A DNA stretch of 64,000 nt, taken from the NCBI RefSeq assembly GCF_947501405.1, contig NZ_CANMVK010000002.1, positions 62,001 through 126,000 on the forward strand, in the 5' to 3' direction. The notes below the pieces were generated by a model that saw nothing but the letters and a program-made list of their open reading frames with translations, did not search any database and was not told the origin of the DNA. This stretch comes from an uncultured Hoeflea sp. GTDB lineage: Bacteria > Pseudomonadota > Alphaproteobacteria > Rhizobiales > Rhizobiaceae. The translations under genes were made by a program, and so were the position numbers. This document shows positions 1 through 9,202 of this stretch, in pieces. Each line of letters begins with the position of its first letter. Position 1 is the first letter of the stretch.

Positions 1-1563
1 CAGCGGCCCGCGGTGTCTTTCCATTTGGTCGGTTGGACCGGCCTGCTCGAACGGGGCGGTAAAATGAAAGGTGCTGCCTTTGCCCAAGGTCGAGGTGACG
101 CCGATCTCGCCGCCCAGCGCTTCCACAATCCGGGCCGAAATCGACAGGCCGAGCCCGGCGCCGCCATAGCGGCGCGTCGGCCCGTTGTCGGCGCGTTCGA
201 ACTCCTTGAAGATCCGCGCCTTGTCTTCGTCCTTCAGGCCCGGTCCGGTGTCGGTTACGGCAAAGGCGAGATCGTCATTGTCGAGCGAAACCTCGACAAG
301 CACACCACCGCTTTCGGTGAATTTGATAGCATTGCCGACCAGATTGAACAGCACCTGGCGCAATCGTCCAATGTCGGAGGTCAGCCGCCGCGGCGCGTCA
401 TTGGCGATATGGACGGCAATCTCGATGCCCTTTTCATGGGCGCGGGATGCCATCAGTTCGCACACCCCGTGGACCAGTTCCTCCAGATCGCCCTCTTCCG
501 AGCGAAGATTGAGCCGGCCGGCCTCGATCGAGGTAACGTCAAGAAGGTCCTCGATCAGCGACAGCAGCGATTGTCCCGACTCGTAAGCCGTGCGGATATA
601 GCTTGATTGCTCAGGCGTCGTGTCCGTTTGTTCGAGAAGATGGGTCATTCCCAAAATGCCGTTGAGCGGCGTGCGGATTTCGTGGCTTACAGTGGCCAGA
701 AAGCGCGTTTTGGCGGTGCTGGCGGCCTCCGCCTTTTCGCGCGCCTCCACCAGTTCGGCTTCCGCCTTGCGTGCTGCTGTGATGTCGCGGCCGATGCAAT
801 GGACCACCAAAGCACCGCTGGCGGGATCGCGGGCGGTGCATTCGCGCCAGAGCCAGATGGTTTCTTCATCGCCGTGCCCGAGACGCACCTCGCGGCCGCC
901 GCCCTCAACAGCCGCGTCTGGCTCGATGCCGGTCGCGGCCAGGGTCAGGCCGGCGGGTGCTGCGCAACCGGTGGCGGTGCGGAAAACGTCGTTGGCGTGA
1001 AGAACATGGCCGTCCAGATCGCGCGTGGCCGCCATGTCGCCCAGAGCGTCAAACAGATTGGCGATCTGGGAGGAGACCTCTCCAAGCTCCCAATGGCGGT
1101 CGATGTCGTGTTCGCCGGAAGCGTCGTGATCAGAGCCCGTGCCGGTCGGGTTCGATTGAAGATCCAAATGTCCGCTCCGCTCGGCGGGTCTGCCGATGGC
1201 GCGCCTGATCAGCGGCATGGCCGCCAGCACCGCGATGCCGGCCACCGAGGCCATCAGCACAGACGGTGCATTGAAGGCGACCGAGAGTGCGGCCGCGGCC
1301 ATCGCCGTGGATGCCAGAAACAGCGGCCGCGACGCCGGCCCCGCTTCCGACCCTTGCCGGCGGGCGCCGCTGTCCATCATCGCACCGCCAGGAACCGGAT
1401 ATCGCACCGACGGGGTCACCGGAGCGGGCACGGTCCGAGCTGTTGCGGCATGAATTGGATCATTCTCGCCGGAAACGGCAGAGGATGCGCCGCGCCCGGG
1501 GGCCGATTGTTGACTAAGCGCCAGCGAAAGCGCGGCTTGGAGTTCGTGCGGTTTGGTGCTCAT
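1..1563 (-). CDS. Hybrid-type PAS sensor histidine kinase (3' end cut by window edge)
   Basis: This is a membrane sensor kinase read on the minus strand that runs off the left edge without a stop. From the ATG at 1563 it shows a polar N-terminus, two hydrophobic segments around residues 85-120, a PAS-like region, and a HisKA box with the motif VSHEIRTPLNG; the phosphoacceptor His is about residue 294. A HATPase_c domain follows, with N-box (FNLVGNAIKF), DTGPGL and GAGLGLSI. Such kinases often carry C-terminal receiver domains, but that part lies outside the window, so 'hybrid' is an inference. The gene is separated from the next one upstream by about 70 bases and has no partner regulator in view. 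Confidence 0.88.
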   Translation of the reverse strand, partial: MSTKPHELQAALSLALSQQSAPGRGASSAVSGENDPIHAATARTVPAPVTPSVRYPVPGGAMMDSGARRQGSEAGPASRPLFLASTAMAAAALSVAFNAPSVLMASVAGIAVLAAMPLIRRAIGRPAERSGHLDLQSNPTGTGSDHDASGEHDIDRHWELGEVSSQIANLFDALGDMAATRDLDGHVLHANDVFRTATGCAAPAGLTLAATGIEPDAAVEGGGREVRLGHGDEETIWLWRECTARDPASGALVVHCIGRDITAARKAEAELVEAREKAEAASTAKTRFLATVSHEIRTPLNGILGMTHLLEQTDTTPEQSSYIRTAYESGQSLLSLIEDLLDVTSIEAGRLNLRSEEGDLEELVHGVCELMASRAHEKGIEIAVHIANDAPRRLTSDIGRLRQVLFNLVGNAIKFTESGGVLVEVSLDNDDLAFAVTDTGPGLKDEDKARIFKEFERADNGPTRRYGGAGLGLSISARIVEALGGEIGVTSTLGKGSTFHFTAPFEQAGPTDQMERHRGPL

Positions 1564-1635
1564 GGTCCCGTGGATAGCACGGGACCGGTGAGCAAAGACT
1601 TCAGCGAACGGATCGAATTTTATCGATTGCTGAAT

Positions 1636-2631
1636 TTACTGTTTCATATTGACCACGACGCGGCCGCGGATCTTGCCGTCGATGATCGCATGGGCGGCGT
1701 CGACGATGCCGTCAAAGCCGATTTCGCTCGACAGAGAGTCAAGCTTGGCCATGTCGAGATCGGAAACCAGTCGTGCCCAGGCTTCTTCGCGCAGCGCCAG
1801 TGGCGCCATCACAGAATCGATCCCCAACAGCGAGACACCGCGCAGGATGAAGGGCGCCACAGATGACGGCAAATCCATGCCCTGCGCCAGCCCGCAGGCC
1901 GCCACGGCCCCGCCATAGGAGGTCATCGACAAAACGTTGGCGAGCGTATGGCTCCCCACGGCATCGACGCCACCGATCCAGCGTTCCTTGTTCAGCGGCT
2001 TGGCGGGTCCCGACAGCTCGTCACGATGGATGATTTCAGACGCGCCGAGCTGTTTGAGAAACTCCGATTCCTCCGGCCGTCCGGTCGAGGCGATCACCTC
2101 GTAGCCAAGCTTGCCTAAAATGGCGATTGCCACGGTGCCGACACCGCCATTGGCGCCGGTCACCACTACCGGTCCGCGGGTGGGATCAATGCCGTGCCGC
2201 TCCAGCGCCATCACCGACAGCATGGCCGTATAGCCGGCGGTGCCGATCGCCATCGCCGAGCGGCCATCCATGCCGTCAGGCATCGGGATCAGCCAGTCGC
2301 CCTTGAGCCGCGCATAAGCGGCAAAGGCGCCGGTATGAACCTCGCCGACGCCAAAACCGTTCAGGATCACCTTGTCGCCGGGCTTGAAACGCGGATTGTC
2401 CGAGCTTGCCACCGTGCCTGCGCAATCGATGCCGGGGATCATCGGCCAGCGCCGCACCACCGGACCCTTGCCGGTGATCGCGAGCCCGTCCTTGTAGTTG
2501 ACGGTGGTCCACTCCACCTCCACCACCACGTCACCCTCCATCAGGTCTTCAAGACCGAGTTCGGCGACGTTGACCGACATCTTCTTTTCGGCGTCACGGG
2601 TGAGCTGAATGCCCCTGAATCGGTTGTCCAT
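1636..2631 (-). CDS. acuI: AcuI/YhdH-type NADPH-dependent acryloyl-CoA reductase (MDR family)
   Basis: This is a zinc-free medium-chain dehydrogenase/reductase of 331 residues, the normal size for the YhdH/AcuI family, which reduces acryloyl-CoA to propionyl-CoA with NADPH in the cytoplasm. Visible marks are VNYKD near residues 44-48, PGIDCAGTV near 66-74, and the nucleotide-binding loop TGANGGVGT at 158-166. No structural zinc cysteine cluster is present, as expected. It follows lspA by about 70 bases in the same direction and may be read through from it. Family membership is secure. The true substrate (acryloyl-CoA, another enone or a quinone) is inferred, since no dmd or propionate genes are near. 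Confidence 0.85.
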   Translation of the reverse strand: MDNRFRGIQLTRDAEKKMSVNVAELGLEDLMEGDVVVEVEWTTVNYKDGLAITGKGPVVRRWPMIPGIDCAGTVASSDNPRFKPGDKVILNGFGVGEVHTGAFAAYARLKGDWLIPMPDGMDGRSAMAIGTAGYTAMLSVMALERHGIDPTRGPVVVTGANGGVGTVAIAILGKLGYEVIASTGRPEESEFLKQLGASEIIHRDELSGPAKPLNKERWIGGVDAVGSHTLANVLSMTSYGGAVAACGLAQGMDLPSSVAPFILRGVSLLGIDSVMAPLALREEAWARLVSDLDMAKLDSLSSEIGFDGIVDAAHAIIDGKIRGRVVVNMKQ

Positions 2632-2702
2632 GAATGCTCCTCATTTGCTGTTGCGGCAGAGTGGCCCGTGATCCCGCGAAGATCAAGGCCGACGAAAGCA
2701 CG

Positions 2703-3206
2703 TCAATCCTTTGACTGCCGGCTGCGGTATTGGCGCAGTGCGTCGAGCGTTTCGTCGAGCACGATCAATCCGGCGCCAATGGAAATGAAGGTATCGGCCA
2801 GATTGAACACCGCAAAGGACCAGCTCTGGGTGTAAAAAAGGATGTAGTCGACGACATGGCCATAAACCGCCCGGTCGATCAGATTGCCCAGCGCCCCGCC
2901 GATGATCAGCGCATAGCCCAGATGCGCAATCCTGCGCTCGGGCGGCGTCTTGCGCCAAAGATAGATAACGAACACCACCACCAGCGCCGTCAGCGCCAGC
3001 AGGCCCGCATCCGGCAGGGTCTTGAGCAGAGAAAAGGCAATGCCCTCGTTCCAGGTCCGGTAAAGCGCCAGCATCGGGATCACCGGCACGATTTCCTGAA
3101 ACGGCAATCGCGTCTCCACCAGAAATTTGATGATTTGATCAAGCGTCACGGCGCCCGCGACCATGACAAGCATCATGCCGGTGCGGTTCAGACGGGAAGC
3201 AGTCAT
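2703..3206 (-). CDS. lspA: Lipoprotein signal peptidase II
   Basis: LspA is the inner-membrane aspartyl protease that removes signal peptides from diacylglyceryl-modified prolipoproteins. The 167-residue protein has four hydrophobic segments (about 9-28, 67-84, 93-110 and 130-150). It carries the two family signatures GNLIDR and FNLADTFI, which place the catalytic aspartates at about D120 (in VVDYI) and D138. The ATG overlaps the TGA of the upstream methyltransferase gene by 4 bases, so the two are translationally coupled. This operon position behind a TrmH-type gene looks normal for rhizobia. Confidence 0.95.
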   Translation of the reverse strand: MTASRLNRTGMMLVMVAGAVTLDQIIKFLVETRLPFQEIVPVIPMLALYRTWNEGIAFSLLKTLPDAGLLALTALVVVFVIYLWRKTPPERRIAHLGYALIIGGALGNLIDRAVYGHVVDYILFYTQSWSFAVFNLADTFISIGAGLIVLDETLDALRQYRSRQSKD

Positions 3207-4066
3207 GGTGCAGCCTCTCCCAGATCGAGTAGATGGCGGCGGGCTTCGTAGAGCATGATGCCGGTGGCAATCGCCAGATTGAGCGAATCCGCACGCCCGG
3301 CTTGCGGAATCCGGGCAAGCTGGCCGCAGCCCGTTGCCAGCTGTTCGGGCAAACCGGCCTGTTCATTGCCCATCAGCAGCACCACCGGGCGGCCCCGGTA
3401 ATCGATGGTGCGATAGTCGACGCTGCCCTTGAGATGACTGCCCACCACCAGTGCGCCGGCCCGTGCAGACCAGTCGAGAAACTGCCCGCTTGTGGCCCGC
3501 ACCAGCGGGGTTGCGAAGATCGAGCCCATGGTGGCGCGCACGGTCTCGGTCGAGAACGGGTCCACCGTATCGTCGATCAGCATCACGCCGGCGGCCCCGA
3601 CCGCATCGGCGGTGCGGATGATGGTGCCGAGATTGCCCGGATCGCGAACCCGGTCGAGGGCGATCCAGGTGTCGTCGGGCCTGAGCTCAATCGCCTCGAG
3701 TGATGTCAGCTTCTGTTCGAAGACTGCGATCACGGCCTGCGGATTGTCGCGCCGGGTGATGGCGGTCAGTACCTTCTCGCTGACCTCAAGCACCAGTCCG
3801 CCGCGCGCCACCGTCAGCGCGGCGATGGCTTCGACCTGCGGCTTGCCGCGTTGCGCCTTGGCGTAGATCAGCGTGCGGATCACCCAGCCAAGATCGATGG
3901 CATCGATCACCAGTTTCAGGCCCTCGGCCAGAAAACTTCGGGTCTCGTCGCGATGTTTCTTCATCGATAGCGCGCGGATGTCCTTGATCACCGGATTGGA
4001 GAGGCTGGTGATCTCCTTGACCTGGCCGACCCGTTGCGGCGCGCCCGATGGCCCGGTTCCGCTCAT
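3203..4066 (-). CDS. SpoU/TrmH-family RNA 2'-O-methyltransferase
   Basis: This is a 287-residue SPOUT methyltransferase that transfers a methyl group from SAM to a ribose 2'-OH in tRNA or 23S rRNA. The N-terminal part (about 20-120) looks like a SpoU substrate-binding domain. The C-terminal knot carries all three motifs: [12 protein letters not shown] (N145, R151), [10 protein letters not shown] (about 231-240) and [18 protein letters not shown] (about 253-270). Its start overlaps the stop of the upstream methyltransferase by 4 bases and its stop overlaps lspA by 4 bases, giving a tightly coupled three-gene run. Whether it acts on rRNA (RlmB-like) or tRNA cannot be read from sequence. Confidence 0.9.
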   Translation of the reverse strand: MSGTGPSGAPQRVGQVKEITSLSNPVIKDIRALSMKKHRDETRSFLAEGLKLVIDAIDLGWVIRTLIYAKAQRGKPQVEAIAALTVARGGLVLEVSEKVLTAITRRDNPQAVIAVFEQKLTSLEAIELRPDDTWIALDRVRDPGNLGTIIRTADAVGAAGVMLIDDTVDPFSTETVRATMGSIFATPLVRATSGQFLDWSARAGALVVGSHLKGSVDYRTIDYRGRPVVLLMGNEQAGLPEQLATGCGQLARIPQAGRADSLNLAIATGIMLYEARRHLLDLGEAAP

Positions 4067-5295
4067 TCAGGCAACCACCGGGCATAGAGCGAGGTCGACA
4101 GCGCGCGGCAATCTGCAGGGTCCGGCTTTCCGGTTTCGCGCAGTATCAATTCGCCCGATTCCACCACTCCGCCGGCGCCGCGCATGGTCTCGCGCATCAA
4201 TTCGTGAATGGCGTAAAACGACGCCCGGATCGAATAGGCGGTCAGCACCAGTCCCTCCGGTTTGTCGCTGAGCAGGTTGCGGCAGATGTCCAGCATCAGC
4301 GGCAGATGCTCGAACAATTGCCAGACTTCGCCATTCGGGCCGCGGCCGAATTTCGGCGGATCGGTGAGAATGATGTCATAGCGGTTGCCGCGGCGTTCCT
4401 CGCGGGCAATGAATTTCATCGCGTCCTCGCAGATCCAGCGCACCGGTTTGGCTTCAAGTCCCGCGAGCGCCTGGTTTTCCCGCGCCCAGCCGATCGCCTT
4501 CTTGGAGGCATCCACATGGGTGACTTCCGCGCCGGCCTTGGCTGCGATCAGCGAGGCGACACCGGTGTAGCCAAACAGGTTGAGCACCTTAAGCGGGCGT
4601 CCCGCCAGTTCGATCCGCTCTCTCATCCACCGCCAATGGGCGATCTGTTCGGGGAACACGCCAACATGGCGGAACGAGGTCAAACGCCCGTAAAAATCGG
4701 TCCCCAGAAGCTGCATTGGCCAGGTCTCGCCGAGCGGCTGGCGGGGAAAGGCCCAGCGACCGAGGCCGTCTTCGTCGGTGTCGCCGGTAAATTGCGCATC
4801 GGCCTTGTTCCATTCGGCATCCGCAAGACCCCGCGGCCACAGCGCCTGCGCCTCGGGCCGGACAATGCGCAGATCGCCATAGAGTTCGAGCTTCTCGCCC
4901 TGGCCGTGCTCATTGAGACCGCTGTCGATCAGCCGGTAGCCATCCTCGTCAGCAATTTCCAGGATCAACGGCGCATGGGCCCTGGGCAGCGCGCCCGTGC
5001 GCGCGGCCAATTCTCGCACCGGGGTCTGTGCCGCGGCTTTGGCGGCGAGCCCGCCGGGCGGGTTGCTGCGGATTTGCGGCTTGAGGGCGTCCGGGTGCCC
5101 GGCTTTGGGTTTGCCTCCGGGTCTTTTTCCCTCTTTGGCGATATGCTTGCCGCCATCCTTGACGCTTGCAGACGGGTGGCGATTGCGCTTGTCGCTGGAG
5201 CGCGTGTCCTCGGCTCGCCCGCCATCCGCGCGCTTGCCCGCTCTTGCCACCGACCGGCCGCCGCGTCGTGCCTGTTGAGAGCGCTTGTCCGCCAA
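4063..5295 (-). CDS. Class I SAM-dependent methyltransferase, RlmI/COG1092-like, with basic N-terminal extension
   Basis: This 410-residue protein has two parts. Residues 1 to about 95 are low-complexity and rich in Arg, Lys, Gly and Ala, with no recognisable fold. Residues about 105-410 are a Rossmann methyltransferase with the SAM motif VLNLFGYTGVAS (about 237-248), an acidic end of strand 2 (THVDAS) and the active-site motif TDPPKFGRG (about 311-319). TDPPKFG resembles the DPPxF motif of RlmI-type 23S rRNA m5C methyltransferases, so rRNA is the likely substrate. The gene starts the coupled run with trmH-like and lspA genes. The basic tail could bind RNA; a shorter true start inside the tail is possible. 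Confidence 0.83.
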   Translation of the reverse strand: MADKRSQQARRGGRSVARAGKRADGGRAEDTRSSDKRNRHPSASVKDGGKHIAKEGKRPGGKPKAGHPDALKPQIRSNPPGGLAAKAAAQTPVRELAARTGALPRAHAPLILEIADEDGYRLIDSGLNEHGQGEKLELYGDLRIVRPEAQALWPRGLADAEWNKADAQFTGDTDEDGLGRWAFPRQPLGETWPMQLLGTDFYGRLTSFRHVGVFPEQIAHWRWMRERIELAGRPLKVLNLFGYTGVASLIAAKAGAEVTHVDASKKAIGWARENQALAGLEAKPVRWICEDAMKFIAREERRGNRYDIILTDPPKFGRGPNGEVWQLFEHLPLMLDICRNLLSDKPEGLVLTAYSIRASFYAIHELMRETMRGAGGVVESGELILRETGKPDPADCRALSTSLYARWLPE

Positions 5296-5472
5296 GGTGG
5301 AAAGATCCGTTCAAGCAAGGGACCGGATCGAATGTCGGGGCCGGAACCTTAGGGTTTGCGTGTGTGCTGGACATAGCAACCCGATATCCACTTGGCAAAG
5401 CCGTTTTCGATTTGCATAGATAGGGGCCAGTCAAACAGCGGACACGCCGCGCTCGAGGGAGGAGTTCAACCG

Positions 5473-5928
5473 ATGGAAATGCATGGTGAAGAACGCATCG
5501 CGGCCCCGCGTCAAATGGTCTGGGAGGCGCTCAATGATCCCGATGTTCTGCGCGAGTGCATTCCCGGGTGCCAATCGCTGGAAAAGGCCTCGGACACCGA
5601 AATGTCGGCCGTAGTCAAGATCAAGATCGGTCCGGTCTCGGCCAAGTTCTCGGGTGAGGTGACGCTTGAGAACATCAATGCGCCCGAGAGTTACACCATT
5701 GTCGGCGAAGGCAAGGGCGGCATTGCCGGTTTCGCCAAGGGCGGCGCCGATGTGAAGCTGACCGAAGACGGCGCCGAGACGATCCTGAATTACGACGTCA
5801 AGGCGCAGGTCGGCGGCAAGCTCGCCCAGCTCGGCTCCCGGCTGATCGACTCCACCTCCAAAAAACTCGCTGGCCAGTTTTTCACCAAATTCAATGAAGT
5901 GGTCAGCGAACGCGCCGCCGGGGTGTGA
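5473..5928 (+). CDS. CoxG-like SRPBCC (START-fold) protein
   Basis: This 151-residue protein is of the CO dehydrogenase subunit G (CoxG) family, a START/SRPBCC fold with a lipid-like pocket. Family members are thought to anchor or mature molybdenum hydroxylases. Typical features are the N-terminal EERIAAPRQMVWEALNDP, then PGCQSLE and the conserved GEVTLENI region. The ATG at 5473 has a strong GGAG 8 bases ahead; the frame is open further upstream to 5392 but that extension lacks a ribosome site. No xanthine/CO-dehydrogenase-type genes are nearby, so it stands alone, and its partner is unknown. Confidence 0.85.
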   Translation: MEMHGEERIAAPRQMVWEALNDPDVLRECIPGCQSLEKASDTEMSAVVKIKIGPVSAKFSGEVTLENINAPESYTIVGEGKGGIAGFAKGGADVKLTEDGAETILNYDVKAQVGGKLAQLGSRLIDSTSKKLAGQFFTKFNEVVSERAAGV

Positions 5929-6005
5929 GCCGGATTAGCGACCATCGATGGCAGCGTCTCAAGCCGCTAAGCCAAGCCAGTATATGAAAGATCCAGAGCC
6001 CGCCC

Positions 6006-6356
6006 TCAGGCGGCGCTGCGCTTGTCCGGGCCGGGAAGAACCGCGGCGGTCTGTTGCGCCTTGGCTTTCTGGCGATCGGCCTCGCTCTGCCATTTGACGG
6101 CTTCAGTGGCACTGGCCCGCGCCCGCTGGCGATGCTTGCCCTGCTTGAACCAGGTGGCCAGTGATCCGATGATCATGCCCAGCATCAGCGCGGCAAACAG
6201 GAACACAAAAAACGGCGCAGTGGCCGACAGCACCTGATCAGCGGGGTCGAACGGATTGAGCGCCAGCGTCACCGCATCGCGGTTGGCCACCGAAAGCATG
6301 ATGAGCACAATGGCGAGTGGGATCAGGATCACCAGTCCGAGAATGCGTTTGATCAT
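6006..6356 (-). CDS. LapA-domain (DUF1049) small membrane protein
   Basis: This 116-residue membrane protein has two hydrophobic segments (about 4-24 and 46-70) followed by a basic, probably coiled cytoplasmic tail rich in Lys, Arg, Ala and Gln (KWQSEADRQKAKAQQ). This is the layout of LapA/YciS proteins, which assist assembly or quality control of LPS in the inner membrane of other proteobacteria. It lies downstream of sppA and ihfB, a common arrangement, with a 131-base gap after ihfB. Function in this organism is inferred from family only. Confidence 0.85.
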   Translation of the reverse strand: MIKRILGLVILIPLAIVLIMLSVANRDAVTLALNPFDPADQVLSATAPFFVFLFAALMLGMIIGSLATWFKQGKHRQRARASATEAVKWQSEADRQKAKAQQTAAVLPGPDKRSAA

Positions 6357-6487
6357 GGGTCAGTCCGTACTCTTTCAGCTCGTCGCGCGCAATGCGGGGT
6401 TCCGGGTTTGGCCGTTGCTCTTAAACCGGTGCTTGCTGCGGCCGGCACTGGCTGCCGATATCGCAACGCGCGGCGCCGGCGGCAAGT

Positions 6488-6778
6488 TCAATCCGTATCG
6501 TCGGGATTGAGCCGTTCGCGCAGTTCCTTGCCGGTCTTGAAGAACGGAACCCATTTTTCTTCCACAAACACCGGTTCGCCGGTGCGCGGGTTGCGGCCCG
6601 AACGCGGCGGCCGGTTTTTCACCGAAAAGGCACCGAAGCCGCGCAGCTCGACGCGGTTGCCCTGCGACAGCGCATCGGTGATTTCATCAAGGACCGCATT
6701 GACGATGTTTTCGACATCACGATGGTAAAGATGCGGATTGCGCACCGCAACTGATTGAACCAATTCCGATTTGATCAT
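6488..6778 (-). CDS. ihfB: Integration host factor beta subunit
   Basis: IHF-beta is a small histone-like DNA-bending protein that works as a heterodimer with IhfA in transcription, replication and recombination; it also helps sigma-54 promoters, relevant because rpoN is in this window. The 96-residue protein shows the full HU/IHF signature: helical N-terminus [10 protein letters not shown], then [11 protein letters not shown] and the DNA-intercalating arm [12 protein letters not shown] containing the key proline. The ATG overlaps the stop of sppA by 4 bases, so it is translationally coupled to it. Confidence 0.96.
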   Translation of the reverse strand: MIKSELVQSVAVRNPHLYHRDVENIVNAVLDEITDALSQGNRVELRGFGAFSVKNRPPRSGRNPRTGEPVFVEEKWVPFFKTGKELRERLNPDDTD

Positions 6779-7758
6779 CTTGCGTTCCCCTGATTATCCC
6801 GCGCCGGTTGTCCGCCAACCTGCCAAACCGACACAAGACCGTCAAGAAACAACTTGCCGCCCGACAACCGGTCGATCTCATCGGAAATCCGCCCAGGCAG
6901 GCCGAAATAGCGGGCGATCATGCTGGCTGCGCGCGACCCGATCAAAAGATTGGCGGGATCGCTGCGGGGTTTCCATTCGATGATCTCCAACTCCCCGCCA
7001 ATATCCCGGCCTTCAAGATAGGCGCGAATTTCCGGTTCGCCGCCGAGCGCGTCGACAAGACCGTTCTTAAGCCCCTGTCTTCCGGTGAAGATCGAACCAT
7101 CCGCCAGTGCCAGCACCTTGTCGCGCTCCATATCGCGTTGTTCGGCAACCAGATCGACGAACCAGTCGAAGCTGTCGAGCACCATTGCGGCGATCATCGC
7201 CTTGGCGTCCTCGCTCGCTTCATGGAAGGGCGAAGGTTCGGCTTTCAGCGGCGCGGATTTGATTTCCTCGATCCGCAAACCGATCTTGTCGAGCAGATCC
7301 TGCGCCTGTGCGTATTGAAAGATCACGCCGATGGAGCCGACGATCGAGCTTTCACCGGCGACGATATGATCGGTCGAAGCGGCGATCATGTACCCGGCCG
7401 ATGCCGCCAGCGTGCGCACATCGGCGACCACCGGTTTGGCCTCGCCGGCCGCAACCAGCGCCTTGTGGATCCGTTCGCCGCCATAGGTTGTGCCGCCAGG
7501 TGAGGCGATGGAGATCACCATCGCCTTGACCGCTTCGCTCTCCGCCGCCTCGTCGATCAACTCGATCAGCGTCTCGTCGTCGGTGATCACGCCGCTGATA
7601 TCGATCCGGGCGATATGGGCCGACCGCGTGTCGGGCGTGTCGAAACTAAGCGCAAGCGCCACCACCAGCGCAAGCGCGACAATGATCGCTGTGACGCGCC
7701 AGAAGCTGAGCTTGCGGCGTATGCGGCGACGGTCCGCCAAAATGTTCGGGTCGGTCAC
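6775..7758 (-). CDS. sppA: Signal peptide peptidase SppA (S49 family)
   Basis: SppA is a membrane-anchored serine protease that degrades cleaved signal peptides. I chose the GTG at 7758 because an excellent CGGAGG lies 6 bases upstream; an ATG in the same frame at 7860 would add an unlikely Arg-rich leader. The 327-residue product has a basic N-terminus, one membrane helix (about 20-38) and one S49 domain. The catalytic dyad is Ser about 120 in LAASAGYM and Lys about 172 in APLKAEPSP. It is the short, single-domain form. Its stop overlaps ihfB by 4 bases. Confidence 0.93.
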   Translation of the reverse strand: MTDPNILADRRRIRRKLSFWRVTAIIVALALVVALALSFDTPDTRSAHIARIDISGVITDDETLIELIDEAAESEAVKAMVISIASPGGTTYGGERIHKALVAAGEAKPVVADVRTLAASAGYMIAASTDHIVAGESSIVGSIGVIFQYAQAQDLLDKIGLRIEEIKSAPLKAEPSPFHEASEDAKAMIAAMVLDSFDWFVDLVAEQRDMERDKVLALADGSIFTGRQGLKNGLVDALGGEPEIRAYLEGRDIGGELEIIEWKPRSDPANLLIGSRAASMIARYFGLPGRISDEIDRLSGGKLFLDGLVSVWQVGGQPARDNQGNAR

Positions 7759-7929
7759 GGTAGGCCTCCGATTGCGGCGCGGAAGGAAAGCACGCCGGTT
7801 GCGGCCATGCTTTGCCATTGCGGCCAAGGCATGGCAAGCTGGGACAACTGCTTCGCACAATTACCATATTGGCATGCAATCCACGTCGCAACACAGGTCC
7901 CGGCGCCGAAACTGGCCCGGCGTCATATG

Positions 7930-8634
7930 ATGTCAAACCCGCGAGTGCCGATGTCCTCCACGCAACCCATGCCGGAAATGGCCACTGCCGGCGCCTATGC
8001 CGGGCGGTCGCACACCCAATACCGCAAGGCGCAGATCCACTCCCGCCGGGTCCGGGCGCTCAAGATCTTGCTGCCTCTGGCCTCGGTGCTGGTGATCATT
8101 GCGTTCGTCGCCGTCTCCTTCGTCGAAACCCTGGTTCCCGACGGCGTGGAAATCGAATCGGTGGCGGTGCGCGACGGCAAGCTTGTGATGCAAAATCCGG
8201 TGATGAGCGGACAGACCACCGACGCCCGGCCCTACCGCATGGAGGCGCTCCGGGCGATCCAGGATCTGTCGGCGCCCGACGTGATTACGCTTGAAGAGAT
8301 TGTTGCCGATTTGCCGGTTTCGGATCAGGGCACCGCCGTGCTCAATGCCTCAAGCGCCATCTATGACCGCAGCGCCCAGACGCTGGTCTTCACCGAACCC
8401 TTTACGGTGGACAGCGAGACCGGCTTCGCCGCGCAGATGCGCTCCGCCGACGTAGATATCGCAACCGGAGAGATGACCTCCTCCGACCCGGTTTCGATCC
8501 AGACGGGCGATGCCTCGGTGGTTGCGCAATCCATGAAGATGCAGGATAACGGCCGCGTCATCATCTTGCAGGACAAGGTACGGATGACCATCAACCCCTC
8601 GGCGATAAAACCGAAGGACGGAGAGACCAACTAA
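7930..8634 (+). CDS. lptC: LPS export ABC transporter periplasmic protein LptC
   Basis: LptC is the inner-membrane anchored bridge component that accepts LPS from LptB2FG and passes it to LptA. From 7930 the product is 234 residues: an N-terminal cytoplasmic part, one membrane helix (about 44-65) and a periplasmic beta-jellyroll with repeated strands that fits the family. The start is uncertain: ATG codons at 7927, 7930 and 7951 are in frame and none has a good ribosome site. It is followed after one base by lptA, then by lptB, so the LPS bridge genes form one operon. Confidence 0.88.
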   Translation: MSNPRVPMSSTQPMPEMATAGAYAGRSHTQYRKAQIHSRRVRALKILLPLASVLVIIAFVAVSFVETLVPDGVEIESVAVRDGKLVMQNPVMSGQTTDARPYRMEALRAIQDLSAPDVITLEEIVADLPVSDQGTAVLNASSAIYDRSAQTLVFTEPFTVDSETGFAAQMRSADVDIATGEMTSSDPVSIQTGDASVVAQSMKMQDNGRVIILQDKVRMTINPSAIKPKDGETN

Positions 8635-8635
8635 C

Positions 8636-9202
8636 ATGTCAAAACCCGCTTGGTTTCATATCGGACCGACTTCCGTGGTCCTCATGGCCTGGATCGTCGC
8701 CGTCGCGGCGCTTCCACTGGCGCCAGCCGCCGCCCAGGAGACCGAAAGCCAGATGACCGGTCTGTCGCTATCCAGCGACGAGCCGATCCAGATCGAAAGC
8801 GACCTGCTCCAGATCAATGAGGAAACCAGCCAGGCCACGTTTACCGGCAACGTCAAGGTGGTGCAGGGCGACACCGTGCTTCAGGCAGGCGAGATGATTG
8901 TCCATTACGCCGACAATGGCGGCTCGGTGTCTTCGGGCACAGCCGACATCAGCGAAATCGAGCTTTTCAAGAGAGTGCTTATTCAGTCCGGTGAACAGAC
9001 CGCGACCGCCGAAGCAGGCAATTTCGACATGGCCAGCGAAGTGCTGGTTCTGACCGGCGAAAAAGTGGTGCTCACAGAAGCCGAAAATGTGTTCATTGGC
9101 TGCAAGCTCACCGTTCATATGCAGAGCGGCCAGGCCCGGCTCGACAGTTGCGGCCGCCGGGTGATGATCCAGCTCGATCCGAAGTCGCGACCCGAACAGT
9201 GA
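8636..9202 (+). CDS. lptA: LPS transport periplasmic protein LptA
   Basis: LptA is the soluble periplasmic beta-jellyroll protein that polymerises into the bridge carrying LPS across the periplasm. The 188-residue product begins with a Sec signal peptide (about 1-34, cleaved after APAAAQ) and contains the OstA-type core, with segments such as [28 protein letters not shown] and [10 protein letters not shown]. It sits between lptC and lptB and its TGA overlaps the GTG start of lptB, indicating coupled expression of the bridge and the ATPase. Confidence 0.92.
   Translation: MSKPAWFHIGPTSVVLMAWIVAVAALPLAPAAAQETESQMTGLSLSSDEPIQIESDLLQINEETSQATFTGNVKVVQGDTVLQAGEMIVHYADNGGSVSSGTADISEIELFKRVLIQSGEQTATAEAGNFDMASEVLVLTGEKVVLTEAENVFIGCKLTVHMQSGQARLDSCGRRVMIQLDPKSRPEQ

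Noticed and set aside
13-1866. Long open frames on the plus strand (13-606 and 607-1866)
   Set aside because: The minus strand here encodes a histidine kinase with all catalytic boxes; the plus frames have no recognisable domains and are GC-bias shadows.
4048-5352. 434-codon open frame on the plus strand
   Set aside because: It lies opposite the methyltransferase with clear SAM and DPPKF motifs; its Arg/Gln/His-rich product has no family features.
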